Source: Euwallacea fornicatus
Taxonomy: Eukaryota; Arthropoda; Insecta; Coleoptera; Curculionidae
Direction of reading: 5' to 3'
NCBI RefSeq assembly: GCF_040115645.1
Contig: NC_089558.1
Location: 3,658,001 to 3,722,000 of the forward strand
Length of the DNA: 64,000 nt
Positions 34,331-45,434 of the stretch are shown one piece after another; the first letter of the stretch is position 1; each line of letters begins with the position of its first letter. Position numbers and translations under genes: made by a program. The notes under the pieces are model-generated. The model was not told the DNA's origin and searched no databases. It was given only the letters and a program-made list of their open reading frames with translations.

Positions 34331-37300
34331 GTCATTTTTCCCGCATAATTGGTATAATGTACGTTGGGTCCAATCGTCATATTTTGATGTCCCCTACCTC
34401 GGGTTCGGCCATTTCCCGTCCCAAATGAATCATCCTGTATAACATACTGACATTTGATTCAGCCGTTAGCGCTACATTTGCATCTCAAAATCAGGATTAT
34501 ATTGTTTTTCCCAAATCGCGTTTGCCCTAAATGCATAAATGGCCCCAACATCACCAGTAATTATTATTTATTTTGCTCTCATGTTATTGTGATTTTTAAA
34601 TTTTCGTTTTTCGATTATAGAAAATCTTTATCTTGTTTTCATGGTACTAAAATGCAGTTTGTTTATGCAACTTCTAAATTAAGGTATTATTTCCTAAACT
34701 AATACGCAATTATGAGCGAATATAAAAGGTTAAATGTACGGACAAATCCTGTACATTTCGCATTGAATTTATGTTGTTTTTTTTTTAATAAAGTCGTAAT
34801 TTTCGTGATATATTTTAGTCAAGTGTAAATCGTAAAATGCCGCAATTTATTGCTGAATCGATTTAATTCATACATACACTCATTATTCTGCTTTAATTTA
34901 GTCTATATATGCCTTGAGTCATACAAGTTGTCTTATTTTCCGGTCTGTTTGATACCACATCTCACGATAAATTAAGCAGTTGTCCCCAAAATATCTTTTT
35001 TAATGGATTAAAATGAAGCTGTATCGAAAACTGGATAAGTATTTCACCGTGTCTTCACTCTCCAAGGCATTTAACTCCTCCAGAAATACTGTTTCTTGGA
35101 TCTGTCAAGAACGTATAAAAGTCCTATCTCTCTCAGGAACTGCAATAGTTTATTCCCTTCAGATCAAATCAGATTAAGTTAGATTTGATCCCCGTAAAAA
35201 TGCTCTCTTAGTAATGTCGCAATCCTGGCAAAAAGTTGCTGCATCTCAAAAACGATACGAGTTTTTTGCTCTTTTTCGGACGTTGCTCGAAGGTGTATGT
35301 GCTGTCTCTAAGGGTTAAATTATTTGTATTTTATCAGCTTTAACAGGTTTTGTAGAAACCAAGAATCCGACCAATGCCCACCAAGCATTACTACAGCTTT
35401 TCTACGTAAATTAGTATGCAATTTCAAAGCTGTGAACAGGAAGATAATTGAGGCGTAAAAAATCCCTTTACAATGGCCCAAAAAATCTCAGAAATTGAAA
35501 GAGTTGTTCCGTTCGTCTTCGGATTGTTTCAAGTCAATAACTCAATTTCACCAAAGAAAGGCCTATATATTTTTTGATAATTACCAGCAACTTCAAGGTA
35601 AACAGTTCAAATATCCTAGCATCCATCGTTTTTTCCATGGAAAATTCGATCAATTAAGTATGTTTTTATAGCAATTAACTACCGGCAAAGGATGATAGCA
35701 GGTTTTAAGCCAATTACAAAAATACGAAAAAACTGGACTAACAGTCGCTAATCAAACGCAATTATCGGTAAATGTGTAACAAAAGCTGATGAATACGAAA
35801 ATGTATTAAGGTAGAAACAATGTCAAACACAGTAGATATTTCTTTGGGACCATTATCAAATTTTAATGGAATTTTTTTCCATCTTTTGGTCAACTAGCGA
35901 GTTGATCGTTTCTGTGGACAGTTTGATTGTCCAACATAATTGTTAAATTAGATGACGTCGTGCTGGTGACCAAGTAAAGAGGGTTTTGCAATATTAATTA
36001 AATTCTCTATTAATACCTTAGATATCTGGCTCTTACGGTTTCTGAAATCTAATGAGTGTAATATTGAATTTTTAATGAGTTAACCGACCTTTTGGACAAT
36101 GTGCCCCAGATATTAAGTCCTTTTTTGTGTTAACTAGATTTTTTATCTGAGGCTGTGCATTTTGATAGAAAAGAGTCAATCTAAAGAGATATTCTGAGAA
36201 CACCTTAGTTAAGAAAGAGGCGCAAGGTTCGGGTTAGATTGAGCTAAAAAAACTTCGGATATAAACCTGGCGAGTTAAAGCAGTCGAGAAATTGAGGTCT
36301 AAAGAAGTTGTTTACCTTTCAGGAAAAATAATTTGACTTGAAGAGATTTACGTAAAGTGATTGATACAAAAAATATAAATATATGTTGGCTGGATCCAGC
36401 GGCCCCGGCGTCATCTTGATCAAGTTTAATTGGGGACGCCATCTATCAGAACGCGCAGATTTGAAATTTTTTGCAATTTTTCCCTTCGGCATTTCACAAA
36501 TGGGAAAAACTTATCAAAGAGGGCCATCTCTCGAGTGTCAGTCGGGTTATTCTATAGAAGACAAAAACTTAAGCGCCATCTGCAGAAATGCACAACTGAT
36601 TAATTTTCGCGGCAAGTTTTCCTGGGAATCCTGAGGTACTCTTTGAACCTTTTGGAGTAGTTTTTCAGTGTTTCGGGAATGTGGCAAACTTCGCTGCGGG
36701 CGCCACATTTCAAAGTCTCCTAGCGGGGCTCCGCCGCCCCCTACCCCTGTAATTTACTACTTCTACAAACTAGGAAACGCAAATACCGAACTTCACGTGC
36801 AGCTCCGAGAACGTCAGCGATCCCAAGAGGGCCGTTGCTACATTCCTCCCTCTCGTCAAATAATTTTCGATTTCAAATTATTTAATAAGCAAAAAACCGA
36901 GGTCCGGATATTTCCTTAGCGGGTCTTTCAGAAATATTTGTCCGGCAATCAATCCTGCTCTACGGACGAGTATTATGCGCATATTTGAACTACTGCGGAC
37001 CAAACCGCGGCACGGACAAAAAGAAGACCCTGGCCGCGTCTTCTTTTGTTCAGCCGCCTGTAAGCCGGCTAATTCGAATAGTTGGCCATGCCAAAACGTT
37101 AATGGGATACCGGGGAGAGCGTTTTTCAGGGAGCCGTGGGCAGAATTAATTTGATGCCGAATTTGCTACCGTTTTAACCGCAGAAATCGTCTAAGGACGT
37201 TCAAATTTGTCCGAGACAAAAGCGGCCGCTTTGGATATGAAACTTTTGTTTTTTTAATTCAACAGTTTCTGCTTTCAATCCCGATATGCCTGTTCATCGC

Positions 37301-37342
37301 TATATCATTAAACTGAAAAGAGATGTTATTCGAATTTCCAGA
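34331..37342. other. Unassigned DNA, GC-richer at 36.4-37.2 kb
   Basis: No exon or family motif was recognised. Tip-like CATCCTGTATAAC occurs near 34430, and a 9-bp inverted repeat GATCAAATC/GATTTGATC lies near 35162-35190. The segment 36380-37230 is less AT-rich and contains words such as GCCGCCCCC and GCGGCCGC. Two 83-codon frames there have no recognisable product. Confidence 0.4.
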
Positions 37343-37396
37343 GAGAGACAGAGAGAGAGGGAGAGAGAACGAGAGAGAGAGAGAGAGAGAAAGAAC

Positions 37397-37436
<40 letters not shown>

Positions 37437-37438
37437 GA
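37343..37438. repeat. GA microsatellite
   Basis: Long run of GAGAGA with interspersed AACGA and GGGA units on the plus strand. Its chance translation is Arg-Glu repeats (plus) or Leu-Ser repeats (minus), so open frames here are not genes. Confidence 0.95.
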
Positions 37439-37589
37439 GGGATAAATTGGCAGTTTCAAAAGGACCGCATTTATCCCAGAAAGGCCTGCAATAGTGCAAC
37501 CGAGTGTTAAGATACTGTCATAAATATACCAGGTCTGTAAATATGAAACCGAAATTTGCCTCCAAATATCCCTAGTGGTCAATATTACA

Positions 37590-39029
37590 CAGGGTGAGTC
37601 GGGAGGATCGTGCCAAGCTTCAGGAGCGTGTTGTACATGAAAAATAAATGTAAAAAAACTCAAATGCTGTTATCCGATTTTCATTCGTTTACAAGTTATG
37701 GCGTAAATAAAATTAAAACATAAAATTTAAAAAATTTATAAATTTCATAATAAATTCCATAAATTAACGTTTGGATATCATAGTAAATGTTCAAAAATAC
37801 TGTCATTAACTTCTAAACATTTTCGGCTTCGTCTATGAAGAGCATTCGTTGCGCTCCTGATTGTTTCATGTCTTTCTTTAATAGCAGCTGCAGCATTTCT
37901 AATGCGTTGAACTAGTGCATTTTGAGTGTCCACTTTTACTCTGGACACTTCAGTTTTAAACCAACCCCACAAACAATAGTCTAATGGTGTGAGGTCTGGA
38001 GACCTTGGAGGCCAACTAATAGGGCCACCACGACCAATCCCACGTCCAGGAAACGTTTCGTCTAAATGTTGCTTAACCTATCGAGCAGAATGTGCGGGAG
38101 CTCCATCCTGCTGATAGTACATTTGGATTCGGATGTTTAAAGGAACATCCTCAAAAAGTCTCTGCAATTCGTTTTGAAGGAAATTCAAGTAGCGTTCTCC
38201 CGTGAGACGATTCTCCAAAATAAAAGGGCCAATTAAATAACTTTCAATCATACCACACCACACGTTTACTGAAAACTTATGTTGAAAATTACTTTCGACT
38301 GTTGCGTGAGGATTTTCGTCTGACAATACATGACAATTACGTGTATTATTAATGCCGTCATGGGTGAATGTTGCTTCATCCGTAAAAAGAATGTTTGATA
38401 CAACACCATGATTGTTATTGATCCATCCACAAAATTCCCTACGTTTAGCATAATCTCCGGGTTGTAAGTGCTGTACTCTCTGAACGTGATATGGATATAA
38501 GCCTTGGTCGTGAAATGTGTTTATTACTCTTTTTTGTGGAATGCCCAATTGAGTAGCAACTCTTCGTGAGCTGGTTGTTGCATCTTCTTCTACTAGATCC
38601 AGGATATTTTCTACTTCTTCCAAGCTTTATTCAGTAGATCGTTCAGATGATACTGAGAAGCTTTCCGGTCTCGCACAAATTGTTGAACACTCGGATAAAT
38701 ACGTTTTTAGAAGGATGTCTTCAGCAGCAGCTCTAGCATTCCCATTACAAAAATCATAAACAAACAACATATTTGCATATTCTAAATTTGAATAGATGTT
38801 TGGCATCTTGTAACACTTTAATTGAACTCGAAAATAAACATCAAGCTGTATCAATATCACTAATACCAAAGGTACGTTCATGGTAAATAGAATCCTAGTT
38901 AAAAAAATTTATTTACGCTATAACTTGTAAACAAACGAAAATCGGATAACAACATTTGAGTTTTTTTACATTTATTTTTCATGTACAACACGCTCCTAAA
39001 GTTTGGCACGATCCTCCCGACTCACCCTG
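37590..39029 (-). mobile_element. DD41D element nested in a mariner
   Basis: Begins CAGGGTGAGTCGGGAGGATC and ends GATCCTCCCGACTCACCCTG. The inverted arms extend about 120 bases (37590-37710 and 38904-39029) with few mismatches. The right flank is TA; the left flank reads CA, probably a mutated TA. At 1440 bp with a nearly full transposase frame (37778-38806), this is the best-preserved DD41D copy in the window. Confidence 0.9.
37778..38806 (-). pseudogene. DD41D mariner-like transposase, nearly full length
   Basis: The minus-strand reading starts M-P-N-I-Y-S-N and spans 343 codons with two in-frame stops, at 38627-38629 and 38078-38080. A probable compensated or local shift lies in the N-terminal domain, where the expected helix sequence is scrambled after G-N-A-R-A-A-A. 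The helix-turn-helix part is followed by S-S-R-R-V-A-T-Q-L-G-I-P. The catalytic motifs are L-F-T-D-E-A-T-F, Q-Q-D-G-A-P-A-H-S and S-P-D-L-T-P-L-D-Y. I count 41 residues between the second and third aspartates, which gives the DD41D label (the spacing of the rosa-type branch of mariner-like elements). All three aspartates survive, but the stops prevent a full protein. Confidence 0.88.
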
Positions 39030-39136
39030 TATATATTATCGTGTTATTAGGGTACTATATCTCTTATTTACATCTGAGAATGATTTTTAAATCATAACAA
39101 TACAGGTTTAATAATGCAGTACAGTTTGCAATAGCT

Positions 39137-40174
39137 TTGAGTATGTTGAATTTTGTGCCTACAAATTACGATTTGCCGACAGCATTGATTTTCTGTTACC
39201 ACTTGAAAAAAACGTCTCCAGATTCACATCGCATGCTTGTTGAAGCTTACGGTGAACATGCCCTTGGAAAATCACAGTGCTGTGAGTGGTTTAAAAAATT
39301 CAAAAGTGGCAATAATGACGTCAATAACGAAGAGCGTGGAAAACCACCGAAAAAGTTTGAAGATGGCGAGTTGCGAGCTTTGTTAGATGAGGACGATACT
39401 CAAACGCAACGACAATTAGCGAACCAATTAAATGTGACACGAGAAGCCATTTCCATTCGTTTGAAAGCTATGGAAAAAATTCAGAAGATAGGAAAATGGG
39501 TTCCACAGGAACTCAATGAAAGACAGTAAGAAAATCGAAAAACCACTTGCCGATTGTCGCTTACCAGGTATAACAGAAAGTCATTTTCTCATCGAATTGT
39601 GACTGGTGACGAAAAATGGATCAATTTTGAGAATTCCAAACGTAAAAAATCATGGGTAACTCCAGGCGAACCATCAGCATCGTCAGAAAGACCAAATCGA
39701 TATGGACGGAAAACAATGCTCTGTGTTTGGTGGGATCAAAAAGGCGTAATTTATTATGAGCTGCTAAAACCTGGAGAAACAGTTAATACTGAACGTTACC
39801 GACAACAAATGATGGACTTGCATCCAGCTTTACGTGAAAGACGACAAGGATATCAAGGACGGCAACACAAAGTGATATTGCTTCATGATAATGCACCATC
39901 ACACACTGCAAAACTGGTGAAGGAACCGATTGGGAAGTACTATCGCATGCGGCGTATTCACCCGACTTCGCACCATCCGACTATCACTTATTTGCATCGA
40001 TGGGACACGCTCTTGCAGAACGGCACTTCACCTCTTACGAAACAGTTCAAAAATGGCTCGATGAACGGTTTGCCTCAAAAGAACGACAGTTCTTTTGGCG
40101 CGGCATCCACAAATTGCCAGAGAGATTGGAAAAATGTATATGGAGCGATGGGAAATATTTCGAATAAAATATTT
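39137..40174 (+). pseudogene. Mauritiana-type mariner transposase, one stop and one frameshift
   Basis: Starts M-S-M-L-N-F-V-P and continues with H-L-K-K-T and S-H-R-M-L-V-E-A of the paired helix-turn-helix domain. A stop (39527-39529) follows N-E-R-Q in the linker, and the same frame then continues. The catalytic motifs are V-T-G-D-E-K-W at about 39600, L-L-H-D-N-A-P-S-H at about 39890 and, after a frameshift near 39925, Y-S-P-D-F-A-P-S-D-Y-H-L-F. The C-terminus E-K-C-I-W-S-D-G-K-Y-F-E ends at 40174. The family spacing is DD34D. The sequence is close to the Mos1 type (the Y-E-L-L-K-P-G-E-T-V-N block). Apart from the two breaks the gene is complete, so it is a relatively young inactive copy. 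Confidence 0.9.
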
Positions 40175-40245
40175 TTTATAATTATTGCGCAGCTAAGTTA
40201 TACTTTTTATTAAAAGATTCCGGTTTCATATTTACAGACCTGGTA

Positions 40246-42614
40246 ATCGAAGAATACCCTCAAATTACTACATGAAGAACTGCATGGAAACTTTATTAAA
40301 CGGCATCTATCCCTTTGCGGGGGACATGCAGCCGCATACATAACCTCCCGGGTCACCCGGTATAAGCATTTTAGATTATTTTTTTTTGCGTAATTTGACG
40401 TCGCTAGTTTAAAAACTGGTAGGAAAAACATACTGAAAAAATCTAATCTCCGGCAAGGAGGAACTAAGGTTGATAGTTTAATATCAGTCTATCTAACCAA
40501 ATACGAGAGACTTATGAACCACTAATCCATGCAGTCTTTGGGCGGAGTATTCAGGATAGTCGAGACTAAGCCACCAGTGCGAGTTCCAGTCCAACTCTTC
40601 GATAAATACAACTTAACTGAATCGCTGTATTTTCTACCCTCCAGGGTCACACAGTTATTTAAACTATTGTTCCTGAAATACTCTCGATAAACTTAACTGT
40701 AAGACCCAAAAAATAACAATCCTCCCCTTTTAAATTAATCCGCAACCCATTACACCCCGAACTTTTACTTTTATGATCCTCTGCCACTTTCATTCATTAA
40801 ATCTCAGCTGCAGGACACGCAGTATCACTCTGTACCGGCCAACTGCATTAGTGACGTAATTTACTGCCGTTTTAGACTGAAGAACACCCGATTGTCCCGA
40901 TAGTTGATTTATTCGGTACTAGAAATATTTTGATTGCTGCCGTGCTAACACTCGACTTAATCATCTACATCTCACCATCTTCAGAACGTCCAAAAATTTC
41001 CCAGCCCGCCTTTGACGAAGGTGCAGCACATAGGTCGTACCAGAAAGACCGATCAGTACGCGATACGTAATAATGTATGTATTTTTCTACCCATTAAAGA
41101 TTTCGCAAATTATTTGATTGGACCTTTTACTGGAAATTCAATGACGCTGACACAGCAATAATTGAGGTTCTTAAATTAAAGGGAAAAAGGAAATGAGAAG
41201 TCATGATAATTAAATTTCTAGTAAATGTTGAGGAACCGGTAGTTTGGAAATTTCAATTTTCGAACGCAGTTGACGACAAATTTACATTGTTAGCATAGAA
41301 CGTCTGTCAATTGTTTGCGACTACTATGTTCGAAAACTTTACCACATGAATGTAAAATAAAATTTTAAAAATTACAAAACTTTTTATGCCGCAGTTGACA
41401 GGTCAAATCGACAGATTAGGAAATACGATCAATACTAAAACGATTTTTCGGAGATTTTGATCTGTTCCGCTATTTGACCATCGGACAGAAGAGCGCACAC
41501 AACCAATTAATCGCCACCAATGTCAAGGGCCACACCAAACGATGTCGTGTAAATCACTGCTTCTCATGAAGTGCACCACCTGTAATGAAGAGGTTCGTCG
41601 TTTTGGAGTTTGAGCTGCCTCAGGAGGCCTGTCTCCAGAGAAAGCACACTGCAGTGATTGGTTCTAGATGTATTTTCCCAAAATGACTTGTGAGTCTTTG
41701 ATTTAGCGTTCGCGACCCTTGTTCGTTCGATTCACCAAAAGTATCATCCATCTGATTAATTTTTGCTCAAACTCCTTTTCAATTGCTCTACCGACTTCTA
41801 TGGGTCATCTCCGGCGCCTGCCGGGTCCATTCAAATTGATAAAACTTTTTGCCATTTTGGCGATTGTTCAACCGACTATTAAATGGGTCCGTTTTCGTGG
41901 TCCGAAATTCTATTTTCATATCGCGCGATTTACAGCGCTTTTTAGCTTCACAGCTACAAGTAGCGAATGAGAAAAAATCTACGTGCAGGCTCCTATAGCT
42001 GAGGAGTACCGTACGCCGGCAGCCTGGCAGTGGGTGAACGCATTCAGAGCGTAAAAATTGAATTTTATTTGCGGAATTCTTCAGGCCCTCGGGGACAAAC
42101 AAAGTGCACTCAGATAAAAGTGCGGGATCCTTTTCACTCCTTTTCACTGCCGTTTGAAAAATGGTACTTTCTAAAGGCGATCCCCGAACCGAGCACAAAA
42201 GAAAATCGGTGGTCCGACCGGCTCGCGCTATTTTTATGAAGCAATTAAATATGACTCTCGCCGAGCGTTAAATTATGCATTCTAAAAGGAGAAAAACGAA
42301 ATTAAAATAGTGGCGAGTGTGAAATCAATTTAAAACATAACTAAAAACTATGGCGAAACCCGTAATATAAAATGCACGCACGTACCTGCGGAATGCATAA
42401 AAACAATTGACGACACTTTATCGATCTTGAGCCACAATGTGCGAATATCGATTCGAAATGAGTGGGGAATACAGATTGACTCAATGCAGGTTCCTAGAAG
42501 GGATCCGCATTGACATTTACTTCTCACAATTCGTAGGGCTCAGTCTGCCAGATTGCTGAAAACAATAATGATGTTGCAAGGAGGACGTGGAAATAACAAA
42601 ATAATAAACGAGTG
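40246..42614. other. Unassigned DNA
   Basis: No gene recognised. The longest frame (41788-42198 minus, 136 codons) overlaps frames on the other strand and has no family motif. Confidence 0.45.
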
Positions 42615-42619
42615 AATGA

Positions 42620-42851
42620 AGAAACACATCGAAGTTGCTCCCAAGGCCCACCCGCCGTCTCCAATCGCAGCTGTGTGCGTCTCCTTAAATTCTGCATTGA
42701 CCTTAAAACGTTTCCCCTTCTTATTTTGGTCTTTAAACGTGTGATGTTCTTTCTTCGCGGAATATTAACATCGGTGATTCATAAACGAGGTATTTCTAGT
42801 GCCCGTGCATAACAATCGAGAGGGGACAGATCTGGCGAGTACGCGGGCCAA
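42620..42851 (-). pseudogene. DD41D-type transposase C-terminal relic
   Basis: In reverse complement, W-P-A-Y-S-P-D-L-S-P-L-D-C-Y marks the third catalytic aspartate. A stop follows within about ten residues. Homology then resumes in another frame with L-K-T-K-I-R, M-Q-N-L-R-R-R-T-Q-L and L-E-T-A-G-G, the closing helix and tail of the family. The relic lies immediately before a mariner relic of the opposite orientation. Confidence 0.6.
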
Positions 42852-43057
42852 CGCATAGAGACTTAGAAAATGCCGCAAACTCGGCCAAACGTCTATGATG
42901 GAATGGAAGATGTAATCCCTTGGAGACGTTGTCTGGTCGAAGGCAATCCAGGAGTCCAGGATCGCCTTAATGATAACGCGTTTTGGAAATTAGAATTTTT
43001 CAACTTCAAACGCAAGGAGAAGAACTCGACTCCAGAATAGTTGAAGAAAAAAATTGA

Positions 43058-43372
43058 GCTGAATCGCCCGTACGCCCACACTGCCTCGGTTTTCAGAAAA
43101 AATTTGGCCAAAAGCTCGACCCTGCATGGTTCCACAACCACCGCGTACGCCCGATTTAGCACCGTTGGACCTCTGGCTGTTCAACAAGCTCAGCTGGGGG
43201 CGCCGTTTCGACTCGTTTGGGGGGTATAAAAGCCGAATCGAACAAAGTGTTGAAGGCCATCCCGGAAAAAGACTTCTCCGACTGTTTCGAGGATTCGAAA
43301 AAACGATGGCATAAGTGCATTGCGTCGGACGGAGGCCACTTTGAAGGCGATGAAATTTATTTGAGGGAATAA
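43058..43372 (+). pseudogene. Mariner transposase C-terminal relic (uninterrupted copy)
   Basis: A-H-T-A-S-V-F-R is followed by a frameshift and P-Q-P-P-R-T-P-D-L-A-P-L-D-L-W-L-F, the DD34D third-aspartate block. The coding similarity then runs through R-R-F-D-S-F and the G-H-P-G-K region to a tail with C-I-A-S-D-G-G-H-F-E-G-D-E-I-Y (with frame changes) and a stop at 43370-43372. It is the same family as the pseudogene at 49035-51494. Here the sequence around 43236-43256 (ACAAAGTGTTGAAGGCCATC) is continuous, so it shows the state before the Tc1 insertion in the other copy. Confidence 0.75.
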
Positions 43373-43429
43373 ATAAAAGATTTTTCATTTTATAAATAAA
43401 TTCACCTTGTTTTTTGTTGAGAGTAGTAT

Positions 43430-43960
43430 TATGAATGGTGCGGGGTTGCCAGTTCTTCGGTCCCCGTTTCTGCACGTTTGAACCGATGCGGACGCGGTAT
43501 TTGCTCTGGATAGGTGAAATGGGTCTCCGCGCCACGCGCAACAGGGAGACGGGCGACCATGGGGCCCTTTTAATCGACTTTTAACGCGCTCCGGGTTCAA
43601 GAAATCATCGGAGACGCTTAAGCGTTTGCCCAACAAAACGGCACGTAAATCTCCCGTTGTTTGCGAGCATCATCATCAGCAACAGCAGCAACCTCGAGAC
43701 AATATAGATTTTAATTACACTCGAGCTCCCTGACGAGAATCCGCATCATATATACGAACAACAAAGAGTAAAAGGAGAAGGAAAGCAAGTGGTGCCAACC
43801 GAATGACAAACTGGCTAACTGTGGATCCGACAAGCGGCGGACCGGCAGCAAAAACTGGCGGCGGCGGAGGCAGCAAAAAGTGCTCTTTTCGGGGGGCGGC
43901 TGCTCCGAGAGGGCGAACGCGAACTCCAGAACGGAATTAGTTTTAGTTTCGTTTCAGTTC
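43430..43960. other. GC- and CpG-rich unique block
   Basis: Contrasts with the AT-rich flanks: repeated GCGGCGGCGG, GGGGGGCGGC, CATCATCATCAGCAACAGCA and AACGCGCTCC words. No exon, start codon context or splice pattern could be settled. It could be regulatory DNA or a 5' untranslated exon of a host gene. Confidence 0.3.
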
Positions 43961-45063
43961 CGGCTGAAATATCGATGTAGGGGCACATAAATTTAGGTCA
44001 CAGAGACCGAGATTTGCCGCCAGTCAAACATACCTAAAGATCCTCAAAAGTCGCTTAAACGTTCCTTGATAACGCTCAATTTACATTTTTATATAAAATT
44101 AGTTTATGTATTTATATTTAATCGTCAACCTAAGCAGCCCTCTGCAACAAATTGGCTTATACGTTGTGTGCAAACACCACATCAGAGCCGGGCTTTGAGA
44201 ACTCCTTTGTGAGTGCGTCTTAAATGGAGCTGGTAAATAATTAAAAGAGGTTTTAATCTTGCATGGTTAGTTTAATCGGATTGAAGGGGTTTTAATGGGG
44301 ATGGGGGCTTTAGTTTTAAGCCACATGCTAAATATGAATATGTTTTTGTGCGCGTACCTGAGATAGCATTGGCCAACCGGTGAGTAATGGTATAGTGCAG
44401 ATATCTATTTACGCAGATCGTTCTAGGAACGATGGTACCAACGAGCGCTGGGCGCTAGGGGGTGAAAAATGGAGCGATTCGGCTGAAATCGTCTTAGGCA
44501 AAAGTTGCCTGTTTCATTTCACAGGGAGCCAAGGGTTTTTAAAGGTTCTTTAAGTTTGGGATAAGTCCCCAATTTTTTATTTACAAACTTAAAATTCGCC
44601 CCAAAGGGGTTTTTTGGGTCCGATAACTTCATATACGACAGCGGTTTCGAAGCACACCTGAGGGATGGCCGCTCCTAGGGCGAGTTGGGTGGTCGCCCCG
44701 TCGCCTCACCAACGCCCAAAAATCCATCAGATTTTTCCCGCAATAACTTAAATATTTTTAAAAATGCCGAATTTTTTTTACGTAATATTTTAATAAACAA
44801 ACTTCCACCTCTAACGGTTTTAGAGTTATTTTCAATTAAGCGACAGATCGATACATCTTCTTTGACCCAAATTTTGCCGCATCTTGAGCTTCTCAAACTA
44901 ATGAACTAGGGTGTTCGTGTTTTCAACACACGTGTGATTCTACATAGAGGAACAAAAGTCTTTCATAAATTCGTTAAAAATTTAAGAAAATATTTTTCAT
45001 GAAAATGCTGCAACATGCCAACCATTGTTTTCATTTGTGCATTTTTCGACGTAACGGACATGT
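43961..45063. other. Unassigned DNA
   Basis: No gene recognised. A short plus/minus pair of overlapping frames near 44.7-44.9 kb looks like chance. Confidence 0.4.
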
Positions 45064-45065
45064 AT

Positions 45066-45434
45066 ACAGGGTTACCCACGTAATAGATAAATGGACTATT
45101 TCATGTAATATACCCTTGTTCAAAAAAATTATAATAAAATAGAAATAATGATGAATTTATTAAGGCTTAAAAAAATAACAATATAAACTGCTACAATTTA
45201 AAGTTTTAAATGTTCGAACTCTGCTCCGCTGACTTCCTGACAGTGGACAAACCGCACTTCAAATGCCTCAGGAACTTTTGTAATCATTCGAGGACCTATT
45301 TGTTGAGCTTCTTGAGTAATGTTATTTTTTAACTCTTTTATGCTGTTGGGCTTATTTAAATACACCCCATGTTTCAGATAACCTCATAAAAAAGTCAATA
45401 GAGGTGAGTTCGGGCGATCTAGCAGGTCACTCTA
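45066..45434 (-). pseudogene. DD41D transposase C-terminal relic with one transposon end
   Basis: The segment begins with a CAGGGTTACCCACG tip after TA (45064-45065). On the minus strand, from 45434 downward, it reads P-A-R-S-P-E-L-T-S-I-D-F-F (third catalytic aspartate), a one-base shift, then K-H-G-V-Y-L and a tail with L-K-N-N-I-T-Q-E-A and C-Q-E-V-S-G-A-E-F-E-H-L, ending at a stop at 45198-45200. The order (transposase 3' end toward the CAGGG tip) is normal for the family. The 5' half of the element is not recognisable beyond 45434. Confidence 0.7.

Larger units (their letters stand above)
37529..40243 (+). mobile_element. Mauritiana-type mariner, interrupted by a DD41D element
   Basis: The left end CCAGGTCTGTAAATATGAAA follows TA (37527-37528), and the right end TTTCATATTTACAGACCTGG precedes TA (40244-40245). 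The inverted ends match over about 23 bases. The span is 2715 bp, but removing the nested element 37590-39029 and one TA leaves about 1273 bp, the usual length of a mariner. The outer end resembles those of the Mos1 type. The nested element lies in the 5' non-coding part, upstream of the transposase. Confidence 0.9.

Noticed and set aside
37259..37663. 134-codon minus-strand frame with Leu-Ser repeats, and its plus-strand Arg-Glu counterpart
   Set aside because: Both are translations of the GA microsatellite and have no independent coding evidence.
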